This document shows positions 18,660 through 26,898 of a stretch of DNA of 64,000 nucleotides, piece after piece. Origin of the DNA: DCFW01 sp963790715 (GTDB lineage: Bacteria; Bacteroidota; Bacteroidia; Bacteroidales; Bacteroidaceae); NCBI GenBank assembly GCA_963790715.1, contig CAWBPN010000018.1:434001-498000 (forward strand), in the 5' to 3' direction. The stretch's first letter is position 1, and every line of letters begins with the position of its first letter. The position numbers were made by a program, and so were the translations under genes. Under the pieces are notes generated by a model. It made no database searches, was not told the DNA's origin, and saw only the letters and a program-made list of their open reading frames with translations.

Positions 18660-19145
18660 ATGGGAAAAGCAATAGTAATAATCGACATTCAAAATGATAT
18701 AACAAAAAATTACAAGGAAATAATTGACAATATAAATAAAGCCATAGATTGGGCGGTTAATAATAATATTCACGTTGTTTATATAAGGCACGAAAATTTA
18801 TCGGACGGCACAAGAACATTCAAGCCCAATACACGTGGGGCTGAATTAGTTCCGGATATGAAAATAGTATCAAAAAATATTTTTACAAAATTCAAGGGAA
18901 ATGCATTAACTAGTGAAGGATTTGCAGATTTTATCAGTAAAAATGGAATATGTGATTTCTACATTGCCGGGGCAGATGCTGTTGCTTGTGTTAAATCAAC
19001 ATGTTATAATTTACGTAAGGCAAATTACGACGTTAAGGTCTTATCTGATTGCATTACAAGTTATGATAAAAAGAAAATTGATGAAATGATTCATTATTAT
19101 GAGAGTAAAGACTGCAAAATAATAAGTCTGAATGACCTGTTATGA
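18660..19145 (+). CDS. isochorismatase-like cysteine hydrolase
   Basis: This is a short (161-residue) single-domain member of the family that includes nicotinamidase and isochorismatase. The expected triad is present: Asp9 in VIIDIQND, a Lys at 77 or 79 in FTKFKGNAL, and Cys110 in GADAVACVKSTCYNL. Such enzymes hydrolyse C-N or vinyl-ether bonds in small molecules. The substrate cannot be told from sequence, and PncA-type metal-binding histidines are not evident. The next gene begins within its stop codon (ATGA overlap), so the two are co-translated. A TAATTTTG box lies at 18598-18605. Confidence 0.8.
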   Translation: MGKAIVIIDIQNDITKNYKEIIDNINKAIDWAVNNNIHVVYIRHENLSDGTRTFKPNTRGAELVPDMKIVSKNIFTKFKGNALTSEGFADFISKNGICDFYIAGADAVACVKSTCYNLRKANYDVKVLSDCITSYDKKKIDEMIHYYESKDCKIISLNDLL

Positions 19146-19717
19146 CAACAGAAAATAAAATAAAGTATTTTGAAAGTCGGGAAGATTGGAGAAAGTGGCT
19201 GACAGACAACTTTGAAATCAAAAACGAAATTTGGTTCGTATTCCCTAATAAATCGTCAGGCGAAAAAAGCATTTTATACAATGATGCGGTTGAAGAAGCC
19301 CTTTGTTTCGATTGGATTGATAGTACGATAAAGCAACTTGACAAAGAACATAAGATTCAGCATTTCACGCCCAGGAAACCTAAAAGTACTTACTCGCAAG
19401 CCAACAAGGAAAGACTTAGATGGTTATTGGAAAATAAAATGATACATCCAAAATTTGAGGATAAGATACGAAAAGTTTTGTCCGAACCTTTTATTTTCCC
19501 CAATGATATAATGAACAAATTGAAAGAAGATGAGATAGTATGGGAAAACTATCAACGTTTTCCCGACGCATACAAGCGTATCCGAATTGCATACATTGAA
19601 GCAGCGAGGAAACGGCCGGAAGAATTTGATAAGCGGTTAAAGCACTTCATAGGTAAAACAAAAGAGAATAAAATAATAACAGGATTTGGCGGAATTGAAA
19701 AATACTATTCAAGATAA
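19142..19717 (+). CDS. YdeI/OmpD-associated-like protein
   Basis: The 191-residue soluble protein opens with YFESREDWRKWLTDNFEIKNEIWFVFPNK, then YNDAVEEALCFDWIDSTIK and FTPRKPKSTYSQANKERLRWL, which are the signature segments of the YdeI family (sometimes labelled bacteriocin-protection). The C-terminal half is helical and basic (IEAARKRPEEFDKRLKHFI). The biochemical function is not established. It overlaps the isochorismatase-like gene by four bases. Confidence 0.8.
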   Translation: MTTENKIKYFESREDWRKWLTDNFEIKNEIWFVFPNKSSGEKSILYNDAVEEALCFDWIDSTIKQLDKEHKIQHFTPRKPKSTYSQANKERLRWLLENKMIHPKFEDKIRKVLSEPFIFPNDIMNKLKEDEIVWENYQRFPDAYKRIRIAYIEAARKRPEEFDKRLKHFIGKTKENKIITGFGGIEKYYSR

Positions 19718-19849
19718 AAGGCCTGCATATAATAACGAAGTCTTCATCGCGTGCTAAGCATCTCATATTGCAAAAGGAATAACCCTTAAGCTTGTATTTC
19801 TGATTTTTACAAATAAATCATTCCGAATATTTCAAATATGATTTAATGC

Positions 19850-19990
19850 TTAAAAGTGCACGTCAGGTAGAATACATCCTTCCCTATAGGCAAGATTGAT
19901 ATTATAGAAATACATCCGATGAACTTCGAGAAATTTCTCATGGCCTTAGGCAAAGACCGACAACAGAGAGCACGATTGGGCGACAAACAT
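19850..19990 (+). pseudogene. remnant of a AAA ATPase of the DUF4143 type
   Basis: Reading the frame through 19868, where a TAG probably replaces a CAG (Gln), gives LKVHVR, stop, NTSFPIGKIDIIEIHP, then MNFEKFLMALGKDRQQ. This matches the conserved middle of DUF4143 ATPases, where an NTSFPVGKVxxLxLYPMxFxEFLxALG-like run follows the Walker region. The P-loop and the C-terminal domain are missing, so this is a fragment. The rest of the gap from 19718 to 20124 shows only the TACCTTTG box (20090-20097) that probably serves prfB. Confidence 0.6.
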
Positions 19991-20124
19991 TCCTCTTTAT
20001 ACGGCATGCGCAGCATTTTATTAAATCGTTTTTACTTTACATCTCACCATTCCACACCCAATATATTATGTGGGATGCAAAATCTTTAGTACCTTTGCAG
20101 CCAAATCAAAAAACATAAAAATTT

Positions 20125-21244
20125 ATGATCACAATCGAACAACTTAAAGACGTGAAAGAGCGCGCTGATGCGCTGAGGAGGTATCTTTGACGTCGACAGC
20201 AAAAAAATACAAGTCGAAGAAGAAGAACTGAGAACCCAAGCTCCAGATTTTTGGAATGATCCGGCGGCGGCTCAAAAACAAATGAAAATAGTTAAGGATC
20301 TGCATAAATGGATCGACGGCTACAATGAAGTGAAGACCTTGGCGGATGAACTTTCATTGGCTTTCGATTTCTACAAGGATGAATTGGTGACAGAAGAGGA
20401 AGTGGATGCAGATTACGCCAAGGCTGTTAGCGCCATTGAGGAACTTGAGCTGAAAAACATGCTGCGCGAAGAGGCTGACGAAATGGGTTGCATTCTCAAA
20501 ATCAACTCCGGTGCAGGTGGAACAGAAAGTCAGGATTGGGCTTCTATGCTTATGCGTATGTATATGCGTTGGGCGGAATCAAACAAATATAAGGTGACGG
20601 TTGACAACTTGCAAGAGGGCGATGTGGCCGGAATCAAATCAATAACGATGGAAATCGAAGGCGAATTTGCTTACGGTTACTTGAAAGGTGAGAACGGAGT
20701 ACACCGCTTGGTGCGCGTCTCTCCATTCAATGCGCAGGGTAAACGCATGACGTCATTTGCTTCAGTGTTCGTATCGCCTTTGGTCGATGACACGATAGAA
20801 GTGAAAGTTGATCCGTCAAAAATCAGTTGGGACTTATTCCGTTCGGGCGGTGCCGGCGGACAGAATGTCAACAAGGTTGAAACCGGTGTGCGCTTGCGTT
20901 ATAAGTATACCGACGAAGAAACTGGTGAAGAAAAGGAAATACTCATCGAGAACACCGAAAGCCGCAAACAGCTTGAAAACAGACAAAATGCCATGCGTCT
21001 GTTGCGTTCGCAATTGTACGACATAGAATTGCAGAAGCGCCAACGTGAACAGGCAAAAATAGAAGCCGGTAAGAAGAAAATAGAATGGGGTTCGCAAATC
21101 CGCAGTTATGTCTTTGATGACTGCCGTGTGAAAGACCATCGTACCAACTATCAGTCAAGCGACGTTGCGGGAGTGATGGACGGAAAAATAGACGGCTTCA
21201 TCAAAGCTTATCTAATGGAGTTTGCCGGAAAAACAACTAAATAA
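20125..21244 (+). CDS. prfB: peptide chain release factor 2, made by programmed +1 frameshift
   Basis: The 5' part (20125-20187, 21 codons) ends in CTT TGA C. A +1 slip at this site continues in the frame starting with GAC at 20189 and gives a 372-residue protein, normal for RF2. The main frame carries the peptidyl-tRNA hydrolysis motif GGAGGQNVNK, the VSPFN codon-recognition segment and the C-terminal SSDVAG region. RF2 reads UGA and UAA and releases the finished peptide. A start at 20282 in the second frame would lose the N-terminal domain, so I reject it. When RF2 is low, the ribosome pauses at the in-frame UGA and shifts, so the factor controls its own synthesis. Confidence 0.95.
20176..20191 (+). 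promoter_or_regulatory. prfB: prfB programmed frameshift site
   Basis: AGGAGG (20176-20181), then TAT, the slippery CTT codon (20185-20187) and the in-frame TGA followed by C (20188-20191) reproduce the classic RF2 site. The Shine-Dalgarno-like hexamer sits three bases before CTT, the spacing known to promote the +1 slip. UGA-C is a weak stop context. Confidence 0.95.
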
Positions 21245-21274
21245 ACGGTAGCTAATAACAAACAGATAAAGTTA

Positions 21275-21310
21275 AGAGGCTGCGTCAAAGAAATAAATGA
21301 TGCAGCCTCT
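21275..21310. terminator. shared terminator-like hairpin between prfB and rubredoxin
   Basis: AGAGGCTGC (21275-21283) and GCAGCCTCT (21302-21310) form a perfect 9-bp stem between two converging genes. The T-runs are weak on both sides, so termination efficiency is uncertain. Confidence 0.7.
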
Positions 21311-21321
21311 AATTTCAATTA

Positions 21322-21480
21322 TTATTCTTCTTCAAATTCGTCCTTGCCTACTCCGCATATAGGACATACAAAATCGTCAGGCAAATCTTCGAACTTTGTT
21401 CCCGGAGCTATGCCATTATCAGGGTCACCGGCGGCCTCATCATAAGTCCAGCCGCAAACTGTACATACATACTTTCCCAT
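21322..21480 (-). CDS. rubredoxin
   Basis: This 52-residue protein carries the two iron-binding pairs CTVCGW (Cys6, Cys9) and CPICGV (Cys39, Cys42) with the conserved YDEAAGDPDNGIAPGTKFEDLP linker pattern between them. It holds one Fe(Cys)4 centre and passes electrons, in anaerobes mostly to peroxide- or superoxide-reducing proteins. No partner such as rubrerythrin is adjacent. The reading frame is complete, but at 52 residues it can be missed by length-filtered gene callers. Confidence 0.95.
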   Translation of the reverse strand: MGKYVCTVCGWTYDEAAGDPDNGIAPGTKFEDLPDDFVCPICGVGKDEFEEE

Positions 21481-21513
21481 AATCTTAATTTTTGGTTGAT
21501 TTATACTAACAAT

Positions 21514-22212
21514 TTATTTCAATATCTCTTCTGCAAACGACTTCATCCCGACAGAAGCTTTTTCCTGAATCACATGCACACTGCGACTACTTGACACGCG
21601 CACTTCCTTAGGATCGATCAAATAAACTTCAGCCTCATTCGGTACATAATTAAGCAGTCCGGCTGCCGGATAAACATTCAATGAAGTACCGACAATCAGA
21701 AAAATATCAGCTTTTTGGGCAGCTACAATTGCGTCTTCCATTTTCGGTACAGCCTCGCCGAACCATACGATAAACGGACGATACTGTGAACCGTCAGGAG
21801 CCAAATCACCAATTTTCACCTCATAATGTTCTTTGTCAAGCTTTTTAATTAAACGATAATTATTCGGATCACGAGATGAACATACCTTATCGAGTTCTCC
21901 ATGCAAATGAATTACGTGCGTACTGCCGGCTTGTTCGTGCAAATTATCTACGTTCTGCGTAACCACCGTAACATTAAAATACTTCTCAAGTTCGGCAACC
22001 AGTACATGAGCCTGATTAGGCTTCACCTCATACTGTTGCTTCCGCAGCATATTATAAAAATTATTAACTAATTCTTTATCACGATGCCAACCTTCAGGCG
22101 TAGCCACTTGCTCAACCGGATACTTGTCCCAATACCCTCCTGAATCCCGAAAAGTACTGAATCCGCTCTCGGCACTGATGCCCGCGCCGGACAAAACAAC
22201 TAAATTTTTCAT
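21514..22212 (-). CDS. cobB: Sir2-family NAD-dependent protein deacylase
   Basis: The Rossmann NAD site (GAGISAESGFSTFRD), TQNVDNLHEQAG and the catalytic His in VIHLHGEL are all present, as is RPFIVWFGEAVP. The enzyme removes acyl groups from lysines using NAD. The four zinc-binding cysteines of typical sirtuins are not there: only one Cys (KVCSS) remains in that region, a pattern I recall from other Bacteroidetes sirtuins. Met at 22212 gives a normal start (MKNLVVLSGAG). An alternative Met lies 12 bases upstream at 22224. A CAAAATTA box (22243-22250) fits a promoter. Confidence 0.9.
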   Translation of the reverse strand: MKNLVVLSGAGISAESGFSTFRDSGGYWDKYPVEQVATPEGWHRDKELVNNFYNMLRKQQYEVKPNQAHVLVAELEKYFNVTVVTQNVDNLHEQAGSTHVIHLHGELDKVCSSRDPNNYRLIKKLDKEHYEVKIGDLAPDGSQYRPFIVWFGEAVPKMEDAIVAAQKADIFLIVGTSLNVYPAAGLLNYVPNEAEVYLIDPKEVRVSSSRSVHVIQEKASVGMKSFAEEILK

Positions 22213-22331
22213 AATAGCCTCCATATTTTTTATAGATTACGACAAAATTAAGAAAAAAAGTATTCAAAAAAATAGGTTTCATTGAAATAAAAGAATTATT
22301 TTTGCGAGATTAATATTACAATATTGTACTT

Positions 22332-22916
22332 ATGGATAAATTTAGTTACGCACTTGGCATCGGTTTAGGAAGAAACTTGAAAGACCTGGGTGTTGAATCA
22401 GTAAACGTTGAAGACTTAACAAAAGGCATCAACGACTATCTTTCTGGTAAAGAACCGGCAATAGCCGACGCTGAAGCCCGCGACATAGTAAACAAGAAAT
22501 TCACGGAATTGCAAAACATGAAAGACACAAAAGCTAAAGAAGCAGGAGAAAAGTTCTTGAAAGAGAATGCTAAAAAGCCAAACATAAAGATGCTAACGAG
22601 CGGACTGCAATACGAAATACTAACGGAAGGCAACGGCAAACAACCTAAAGCGACCGATCAAGTAAAATGTCACTATGAAGGCACACTCATTGACGGTACA
22701 CTTTTCGATAGTAGCATCAAACGCGGACAACCAGCCATATTCGGTGTTAACCAAGTAATACAAGGTTGGGTTGAAGCATTGCAATTGATGAAAGAAGGTT
22801 CGAAATGGAGACTGTTCATCCCTTCAGAACTCGGTTACGGCGCACAAGGTGCAGGCGAAATGATTCCGCCTCACAGCACATTGATTTTTGAAGTAGAATT
22901 AATTCAAGTATTATAA
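22332..22916 (+). CDS. FKBP-type peptidyl-prolyl isomerase, cytoplasmic form
   Basis: There is no signal peptide. An N-terminal helical domain (about 1-85, the FKBP_N dimerisation type: FSYALGIGLGRNLKDLG) precedes an FKBP domain (about 95-194) with VKCHYEGTLIDGTLFDSS, VIQGWVEALQLMKEGSKWRLFIPSELGYG and the terminal STLIFEVELIQV. It speeds Xaa-Pro bond rotation during folding. A related lipoprotein gene follows after 21 bases, so the pair probably arose by duplication and forms an operon. A TATTTTTG box lies at 22297-22304. Confidence 0.9.
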   Translation: MDKFSYALGIGLGRNLKDLGVESVNVEDLTKGINDYLSGKEPAIADAEARDIVNKKFTELQNMKDTKAKEAGEKFLKENAKKPNIKMLTSGLQYEILTEGNGKQPKATDQVKCHYEGTLIDGTLFDSSIKRGQPAIFGVNQVIQGWVEALQLMKEGSKWRLFIPSELGYGAQGAGEMIPPHSTLIFEVELIQVL

Positions 22917-22937
22917 AAATCATAGTTTAAAAGAAAA

Positions 22938-23801
22938 ATGAAAAAAGTTAGCTTTTTAATGGCAATTGCCTTTGCCGCAATCTTGGCTTCGTGTACAAGT
23001 AAAGCACCTAAGGCAAATTTAAAGACTGACGTAGATTCACTTTCATACGCCATCGGTATGGCCCAAACACAAGGCCTTAAAGACTATTTGGTACGTATGA
23101 ATATGGATACTACTTATATGAAAGAGTTTGTCGAAGGTCTTAAAGAAGGCGTCAAGAAGACAAGCAAAAGAAAAGATGCTTACTACATGGGTATCGAAAT
23201 CGGTCAACAGATTAAATCTCAAATGATTAAGGGAATCAACCACGAGTTGTTCGGTGAAGACTCTACAAAGACAATCAACGTAGACAACTTCATGGCAGGC
23301 TTCATCGCAGGAACAACCGGCAAGAAGGGTAGCATGACAATCATGCAGGCTCAACAATATGCTCAGATGAACATGGAGAAAATCAGGAACAAATCTTTAG
23401 CTAAAGAGTACACACCTAACAAAGTTGCAGGTGAAAAGTTCTTGGCAGCCAACAAAAAGAAACCGGGCGTAATAACCCTTCCTGACGGAGTTCAATATAA
23501 GATTATCAAACAAGGCAACGGTCCTATTCCTAAAGATACAAGCAAAGTCACAGTTAACTACCGCGGCTGCACAATTGACGGAAAAGAATTCGACAGTTCA
23601 TACAAACGCAAACAACCAGCAAAATTGGTTGCAAACCAAGTAATCAAAGGTTGGACGGAAGTATTGACAAAGATGCCTGCCGGCTCTAAATGGGAAGTTT
23701 ACATTCCTCAAGAGTTAGGTTACGGTTCACGCCAATCAGGCAATATCAAACCGTTCTCTGCATTAATTTTTGACATTGAATTAATCAGTGTAGGTAAGTA
23801 A
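22938..23801 (+). CDS. FKBP-type peptidyl-prolyl isomerase lipoprotein
   Basis: A lipobox (ILASC, Cys19) anchors the protein. A longer FKBP_N-type helical domain (about 35-165) precedes the FKBP domain (about 185-287) with VTVNYRGCTIDGKEFDSSYKR, VIKGWTEVLTKMPAGSKWEVYIPQELGYG and SALIFDIELISV. It should act as a folding helper in the periplasm or at the outer membrane. It is a paralogue of the preceding gene and is followed by a strong terminator (23823-23859). Confidence 0.92.
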   Translation: MKKVSFLMAIAFAAILASCTSKAPKANLKTDVDSLSYAIGMAQTQGLKDYLVRMNMDTTYMKEFVEGLKEGVKKTSKRKDAYYMGIEIGQQIKSQMIKGINHELFGEDSTKTINVDNFMAGFIAGTTGKKGSMTIMQAQQYAQMNMEKIRNKSLAKEYTPNKVAGEKFLAANKKKPGVITLPDGVQYKIIKQGNGPIPKDTSKVTVNYRGCTIDGKEFDSSYKRKQPAKLVANQVIKGWTEVLTKMPAGSKWEVYIPQELGYGSRQSGNIKPFSALIFDIELISVGK

Positions 23802-23822
23802 TTAAGCAATAAATAATTATAT

Positions 23823-23859
23823 AAAAGACTCGTTTCTTTCAGAAATGGGTCTTTTTTTT
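23823..23859 (+). terminator. intrinsic terminator after the FKBP pair
   Basis: A 15-bp stem with G-U pairs (AAAAGACTCGTTTCT / AGAAATGGGTCTTTT), a 3-base loop and a run of T give a textbook intrinsic terminator. Confidence 0.9.
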
Positions 23860-23868
23860 GTACTTATG

Positions 23869-23899
23869 TTGTAGAAATTAAAAAGAATATATATCTTTG
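23869..23899 (+). promoter_or_regulatory. Bacteroides-type promoter of the Lrp-family gene
   Basis: TTG (23869-23871), 20 bases, then TATCTTTG (23892-23899) fit the -33/-7 consensus. Transcription should begin near 23906, about 30 bases before the start codon. Confidence 0.75.
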
Positions 23900-23937
23900 C
23901 TTACATATTGATAAGTTTAATCATATAAAAACAAATA

Positions 23938-24417
23938 ATGGAAAAGATAGACAGTCTTGACAAAAAAATTTTGGATATTATTTCTGCCAATGCCAGAATA
24001 CCATTCAAAGACGTAGCAGCCGAATGCAAAGTTTCAAGGGCTGCTATCCACCAACGTGTACAACGCTTAACTGAATTGGGCGTAATCACAGGTTCAGGAT
24101 TTCATTTGAATCCCAAATCATTAGGCTATACCACTTGCACCTACGTAGGTATCAAGTTGGAAAGAGGCTCGATGTACAAAGAAGTTGTTGCCAAACTCGA
24201 TAAGATACCCGAAGTGGTTGAATGTCATTTCACCACAGGCCCTTACACAATGCTGACCAAAGTATATGCACGCGACAACGAACAACTGATGGATTTGCTG
24301 AACAACAAGATGCAAGGTATTAGCGGAGTAGTATCCACAGAAACATTGATTTCATTAGAACAAAGCATAAAGAAAAGAATTCCTATCGTCATCAATAATC
24401 GCAAACCGGCAAAATAA
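23938..24417 (+). CDS. Lrp/AsnC-family transcriptional regulator
   Basis: The 159-residue protein has the N-terminal HTH (LDKKILDIISANARIPFKDVAAECKVSRAAIHQRVQRL) and the C-terminal RAM domain (KIPEVVECHFTTGPYTMLTKVYARDNEQLMDLLNNKM), which binds amino acids. Such proteins act as local or global regulators of amino-acid metabolism. The downstream DUF4491 gene starts in its stop codon (TAATG), so they are co-translated. It has its own promoter at 23869-23899. Confidence 0.93.
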   Translation: MEKIDSLDKKILDIISANARIPFKDVAAECKVSRAAIHQRVQRLTELGVITGSGFHLNPKSLGYTTCTYVGIKLERGSMYKEVVAKLDKIPEVVECHFTTGPYTMLTKVYARDNEQLMDLLNNKMQGISGVVSTETLISLEQSIKKRIPIVINNRKPAK

Positions 24418-24704
24418 TGCATATTACAGGCATTATCATCGGAGTATGTACATTCTTAATAATAGGTATATTTCACCCAATCGTAATTAAATCCGAATAT
24501 TATTTTGGAGTAAAATGCTGGTGGGTATACCTAATTATTGGGCTAATATGTCTGGCAGCCACACTATTTGTTGAAAACATAATCATATCATCGCTTTTGG
24601 GCGTGCTCTCCTTCACTCTGTTTTGGAGCATTAAGGAGATATTTGAACAACGCAAAAGGGTGAAAAAGGGATGGTATCCAAAGAATCCGAAAAGAGAAGA
24701 ATAA
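24417..24704 (+). CDS. DUF4491 family small membrane protein
   Basis: The 95-residue protein has three membrane spans (about 4-22, 36-52, 54-76) and a basic tail ending in KKGWYPKNPKREE, the hallmark of DUF4491. The family is common in Bacteroidetes and its function is unknown. It overlaps the Lrp gene by one base, and a perfect terminator follows at 24707-24747. Confidence 0.8.
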   Translation: MHITGIIIGVCTFLIIGIFHPIVIKSEYYFGVKCWWVYLIIGLICLAATLFVENIIISSLLGVLSFTLFWSIKEIFEQRKRVKKGWYPKNPKREE

Positions 24705-24706
24705 TA

Positions 24707-24747
24707 AAAGAAGTAGAAACGGCAAATAATTCCGTTTCTACTTCTTT
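24707..24747 (+). terminator. intrinsic terminator after DUF4491
   Basis: A perfect 16-bp stem (24707-24722 with 24732-24747) encloses a 9-base AT loop. The right arm itself ends in TTCTTT. Confidence 0.85.
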
Positions 24748-24841
24748 AGTTATGCATTGTTAAGCATATTACAAACCCTGACTAACAATTTTTTACATTA
24801 AGTTTTATCTAACTACCCCAAATAAATACAATATTTTTTAA

Positions 24842-25635
24842 GAAGTTGTTTTGAATTATAAAAAAGAGTAATAAATAAAGGATATCAGGAGGTCAAAAGG
24901 AATAAAATTCATATTTTATAGTTATCAAGACAATAAGTTATGATTAATTATCCCAGCGACCTCACAGATAAACAGTGGCAAGTTATAAAAAATATATTAG
25001 AACCCAAAGCAAGGAAGCGCAAACATTCTTTGCGTGATATTCTAAATGCAATGATGTACATAACAAAAACAGGTAGTCAGTGGCGTATGCTTCCCAAAGA
25101 TTTTGGTCCATGGCAAACGGTGTATTTCTATTTTCGTAAGTGGAAATTAGAGGGTGTCTTTGAAGAACTGATGCATGTCCTTCGCCAAGCGGTTAGGAAA
25201 ATAAAAGGAAAGGAAATAAAGGGCAGGAAGGAACATATAATTGTTGACACACTAGGACTGCCAATGGCGGTAAGAGTACATGCTGCAAATATACATGATA
25301 GCCTTGGCGCAGTTGATACAATAGAACTTCTTAAATATAAAATCCCCCGTTTGAAGAAAATTATAGCTGATGGTGGTTATAGAGGTAAATTAGTTGATGT
25401 TGTAAAAGAATTCGGATGGAATTTATCGGTTGTGCTTAGGCCAAATGAATCTTCAAAAAAGTTTAAGGTGCTACCTTTACGATGGATCGTTGAACGTACT
25501 TTTTCATGGATCGAGAACTACAGAAGAATGACTACTGATTACGAATATAAGACTGATTCGGCTGAAGCTATGCTACAAATTACTTTCTGCCAAATTATGC
25601 TTAAAAAACTTATACAATAATTTCAAAACAGCTTC
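24842..25635 (+). mobile_element. IS5-family insertion sequence (794 bp)
   Basis: Terminal inverted repeats begin GAAGTTGTTTTGAATTAT on the left and GAAGCTGTTTTGAAATTAT on the right (read inward). Both ends are flanked by TAA (24839-24841 and 25636-25638), the TNA-type target duplication used by part of the IS5 family. The clean ends suggest a fairly recent insertion between the DUF4491 terminator and the AraC-type regulator gene. Confidence 0.85.
24940..25620 (+). CDS. IS5-family transposase with an internal deletion
   Basis: The N-terminal part (YPSDLTDKQWQVIKNIL, then KTGSQWRMLPKDFGPWQTVYFYFRKWKLEGVFEE) and the C-terminal part (ADGGYRG with Asp144, and RWIVERTFSWIENYRR with Glu185) are typical. 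Between residues 90 and 95 the run goes from KIKGK straight to EIKGRKEHIIVDTLG. The roughly 30-residue piece that normally carries IIDSQSVKT, with the first catalytic Asp, is absent. At 226 residues it is about that much shorter than the family's usual 255-260. The frame is kept, but the DDE triad is incomplete, so the protein should not be active on its own. Confidence 0.9.
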   Translation: MINYPSDLTDKQWQVIKNILEPKARKRKHSLRDILNAMMYITKTGSQWRMLPKDFGPWQTVYFYFRKWKLEGVFEELMHVLRQAVRKIKGKEIKGRKEHIIVDTLGLPMAVRVHAANIHDSLGAVDTIELLKYKIPRLKKIIADGGYRGKLVDVVKEFGWNLSVVLRPNESSKKFKVLPLRWIVERTFSWIENYRRMTTDYEYKTDSAEAMLQITFCQIMLKKLIQ

Positions 25636-25725
25636 TAAATCTCTCTATCTTTCTTTAGGCAAATTTACGATATTGCTTTTTCATTAAAATTACGATTTTC
25701 AGGAGTTTAATTATAATTTTTACAT

Positions 25726-26586
25726 CTACATCTGATTTTCAAATTTTTCCTGTACACTTTTCTTATATTGAAGAGGTGTAATGCCGGTTTCTTTTTTGAA
25801 GAAATTATTAAAATAAGAAAATTCGTTGAAATTCAGTTCATTAGCTATTTCTTTAACTGAAAGATGGTCAAAATAAAGTAATCTTTTAGCCTCAGCAAGA
25901 GTTCGGTTGATAATAAACTTCTTTGCAGAACTACCGGTATATCTTCTGACAAGACCGTTAAGATAATTAGAAGTGATATTCATTTTTGAGGAATAGCAAC
26001 TTACATTTTTTAAAGTCTTGTAATTTGTATCAACCAAATGATAATAATCCGTTACAATTTTTTGTGACGTTGAACACACAGGATGAATATTCTTTTGCTT
26101 AAACCAAATATTATTGATTTTTATAATGAAGCTATCTAATAGATTACTCAATATCCTATCGTCAGGTTCCTTGTTATTATATTCCGTATCCATAGCCTCA
26201 GAAAGAATTTCAATAATAGGATAAGTTTCTTTATTCAGTTCAACAATGTTTGGCTTGCCTTCGCATCCGGGGAACGGTTCAATACGTGTAAGGAAATCCC
26301 TAGTAAAAGATAATGCTACAGCTTCAAAATTATTGTCATTACCATGTATGTGTATCTGATTCGGAGAAATACACACGACAGAAGGTGCCTGAAGATTATA
26401 AACATTGAAGTCTATTGTCTGTTGAGACAATCCTTTTTTTAAGAATATATATGTATAGTAAGCATGTCTGTGAGCATGCATAATTTTATGATCATAATTC
26501 TTGTTACTGATGTCGACAAATTCAAATGATTTCAAGTTATCGGAGACATCTTTCAGTTCATAAATTGGTATGCCGGAATCATTCAT
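25726..26586 (-). CDS. AraC-family transcriptional regulator
   Basis: The 286-residue protein has an N-terminal cupin-like ligand domain (MHAHRHAYYTYIFLKKGLSQQTIDF) and a C-terminal double HTH (NITSNYLNGLVRRYTGSSAKKFIINRTLAEAKRLLYFDHLSVKEIANELNFNEFSYFNNFFKKETGITPLQYKK, about 190-280). Such proteins bind a small ligand and act on nearby promoters. The second SusCD operon lies just beyond it in the same orientation, so that operon is the likely target. No signal peptide or membrane span is present. Confidence 0.9.
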   Translation of the reverse strand: MNDSGIPIYELKDVSDNLKSFEFVDISNKNYDHKIMHAHRHAYYTYIFLKKGLSQQTIDFNVYNLQAPSVVCISPNQIHIHGNDNNFEAVALSFTRDFLTRIEPFPGCEGKPNIVELNKETYPIIEILSEAMDTEYNNKEPDDRILSNLLDSFIIKINNIWFKQKNIHPVCSTSQKIVTDYYHLVDTNYKTLKNVSCYSSKMNITSNYLNGLVRRYTGSSAKKFIINRTLAEAKRLLYFDHLSVKEIANELNFNEFSYFNNFFKKETGITPLQYKKSVQEKFENQM

Positions 26587-26729
26587 ATTTTATTACATTT
26601 AATATTTAATAATGCAATGATAGTGATTTTTCACAATATTTCATACTAATAACACAAAATATTAGTAAGAAATCAAAAAAAAGTAATTTCCATCGAATTG
26701 CCACGGTGTATAATAATTAACCTATGCTA

Positions 26730-26822
26730 TCATACATTTGATGGAGAATTATCATTTCCACCTGAATAAAAAGACATCACTGCTAAAGTCAAGCATAAAA
26801 TAATGACACATATATTTTTCAT
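26730..26822 (-). CDS. possible 30-residue exported peptide or gene relic
   Basis: An ATG at 26822 opens a 30-residue frame with a Lys-containing start, a hydrophobic core (CVIILCLTLAVMSFYS) and a short polar end (GGNDNSPSNV). It looks like a signal peptide with almost nothing after it. It starts just beyond the terminator of the second SusCD operon. It could be a small peptide gene or the leftover of a truncated lipoprotein. The rest of the 26587-26898 gap shows nothing else. Confidence 0.3.
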   Translation of the reverse strand: MKNICVIILCLTLAVMSFYSGGNDNSPSNV

Positions 26823-26840
26823 ACATAATATTCAAAAACT

Positions 26841-26872
26841 AAAAAGGAGAATACCTGTTAAGAGTATTCTCC
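26841..26872 (-). terminator. terminator of the second SusCD operon
   Basis: A perfect 10-bp stem (AGGAGAATAC / GTATTCTCCT) with an 8-base loop is followed on the reverse strand by a run of T. Confidence 0.85.
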
Positions 26873-26898
26873 TCAATTTTACTTATTTATTAACAAGT

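Noticed and set aside
20282..21244. prfB starting at 20282
   Set aside because: This start drops the N-terminal domain. The upstream frame with the classic frameshift site joins perfectly and gives a full-length RF2.
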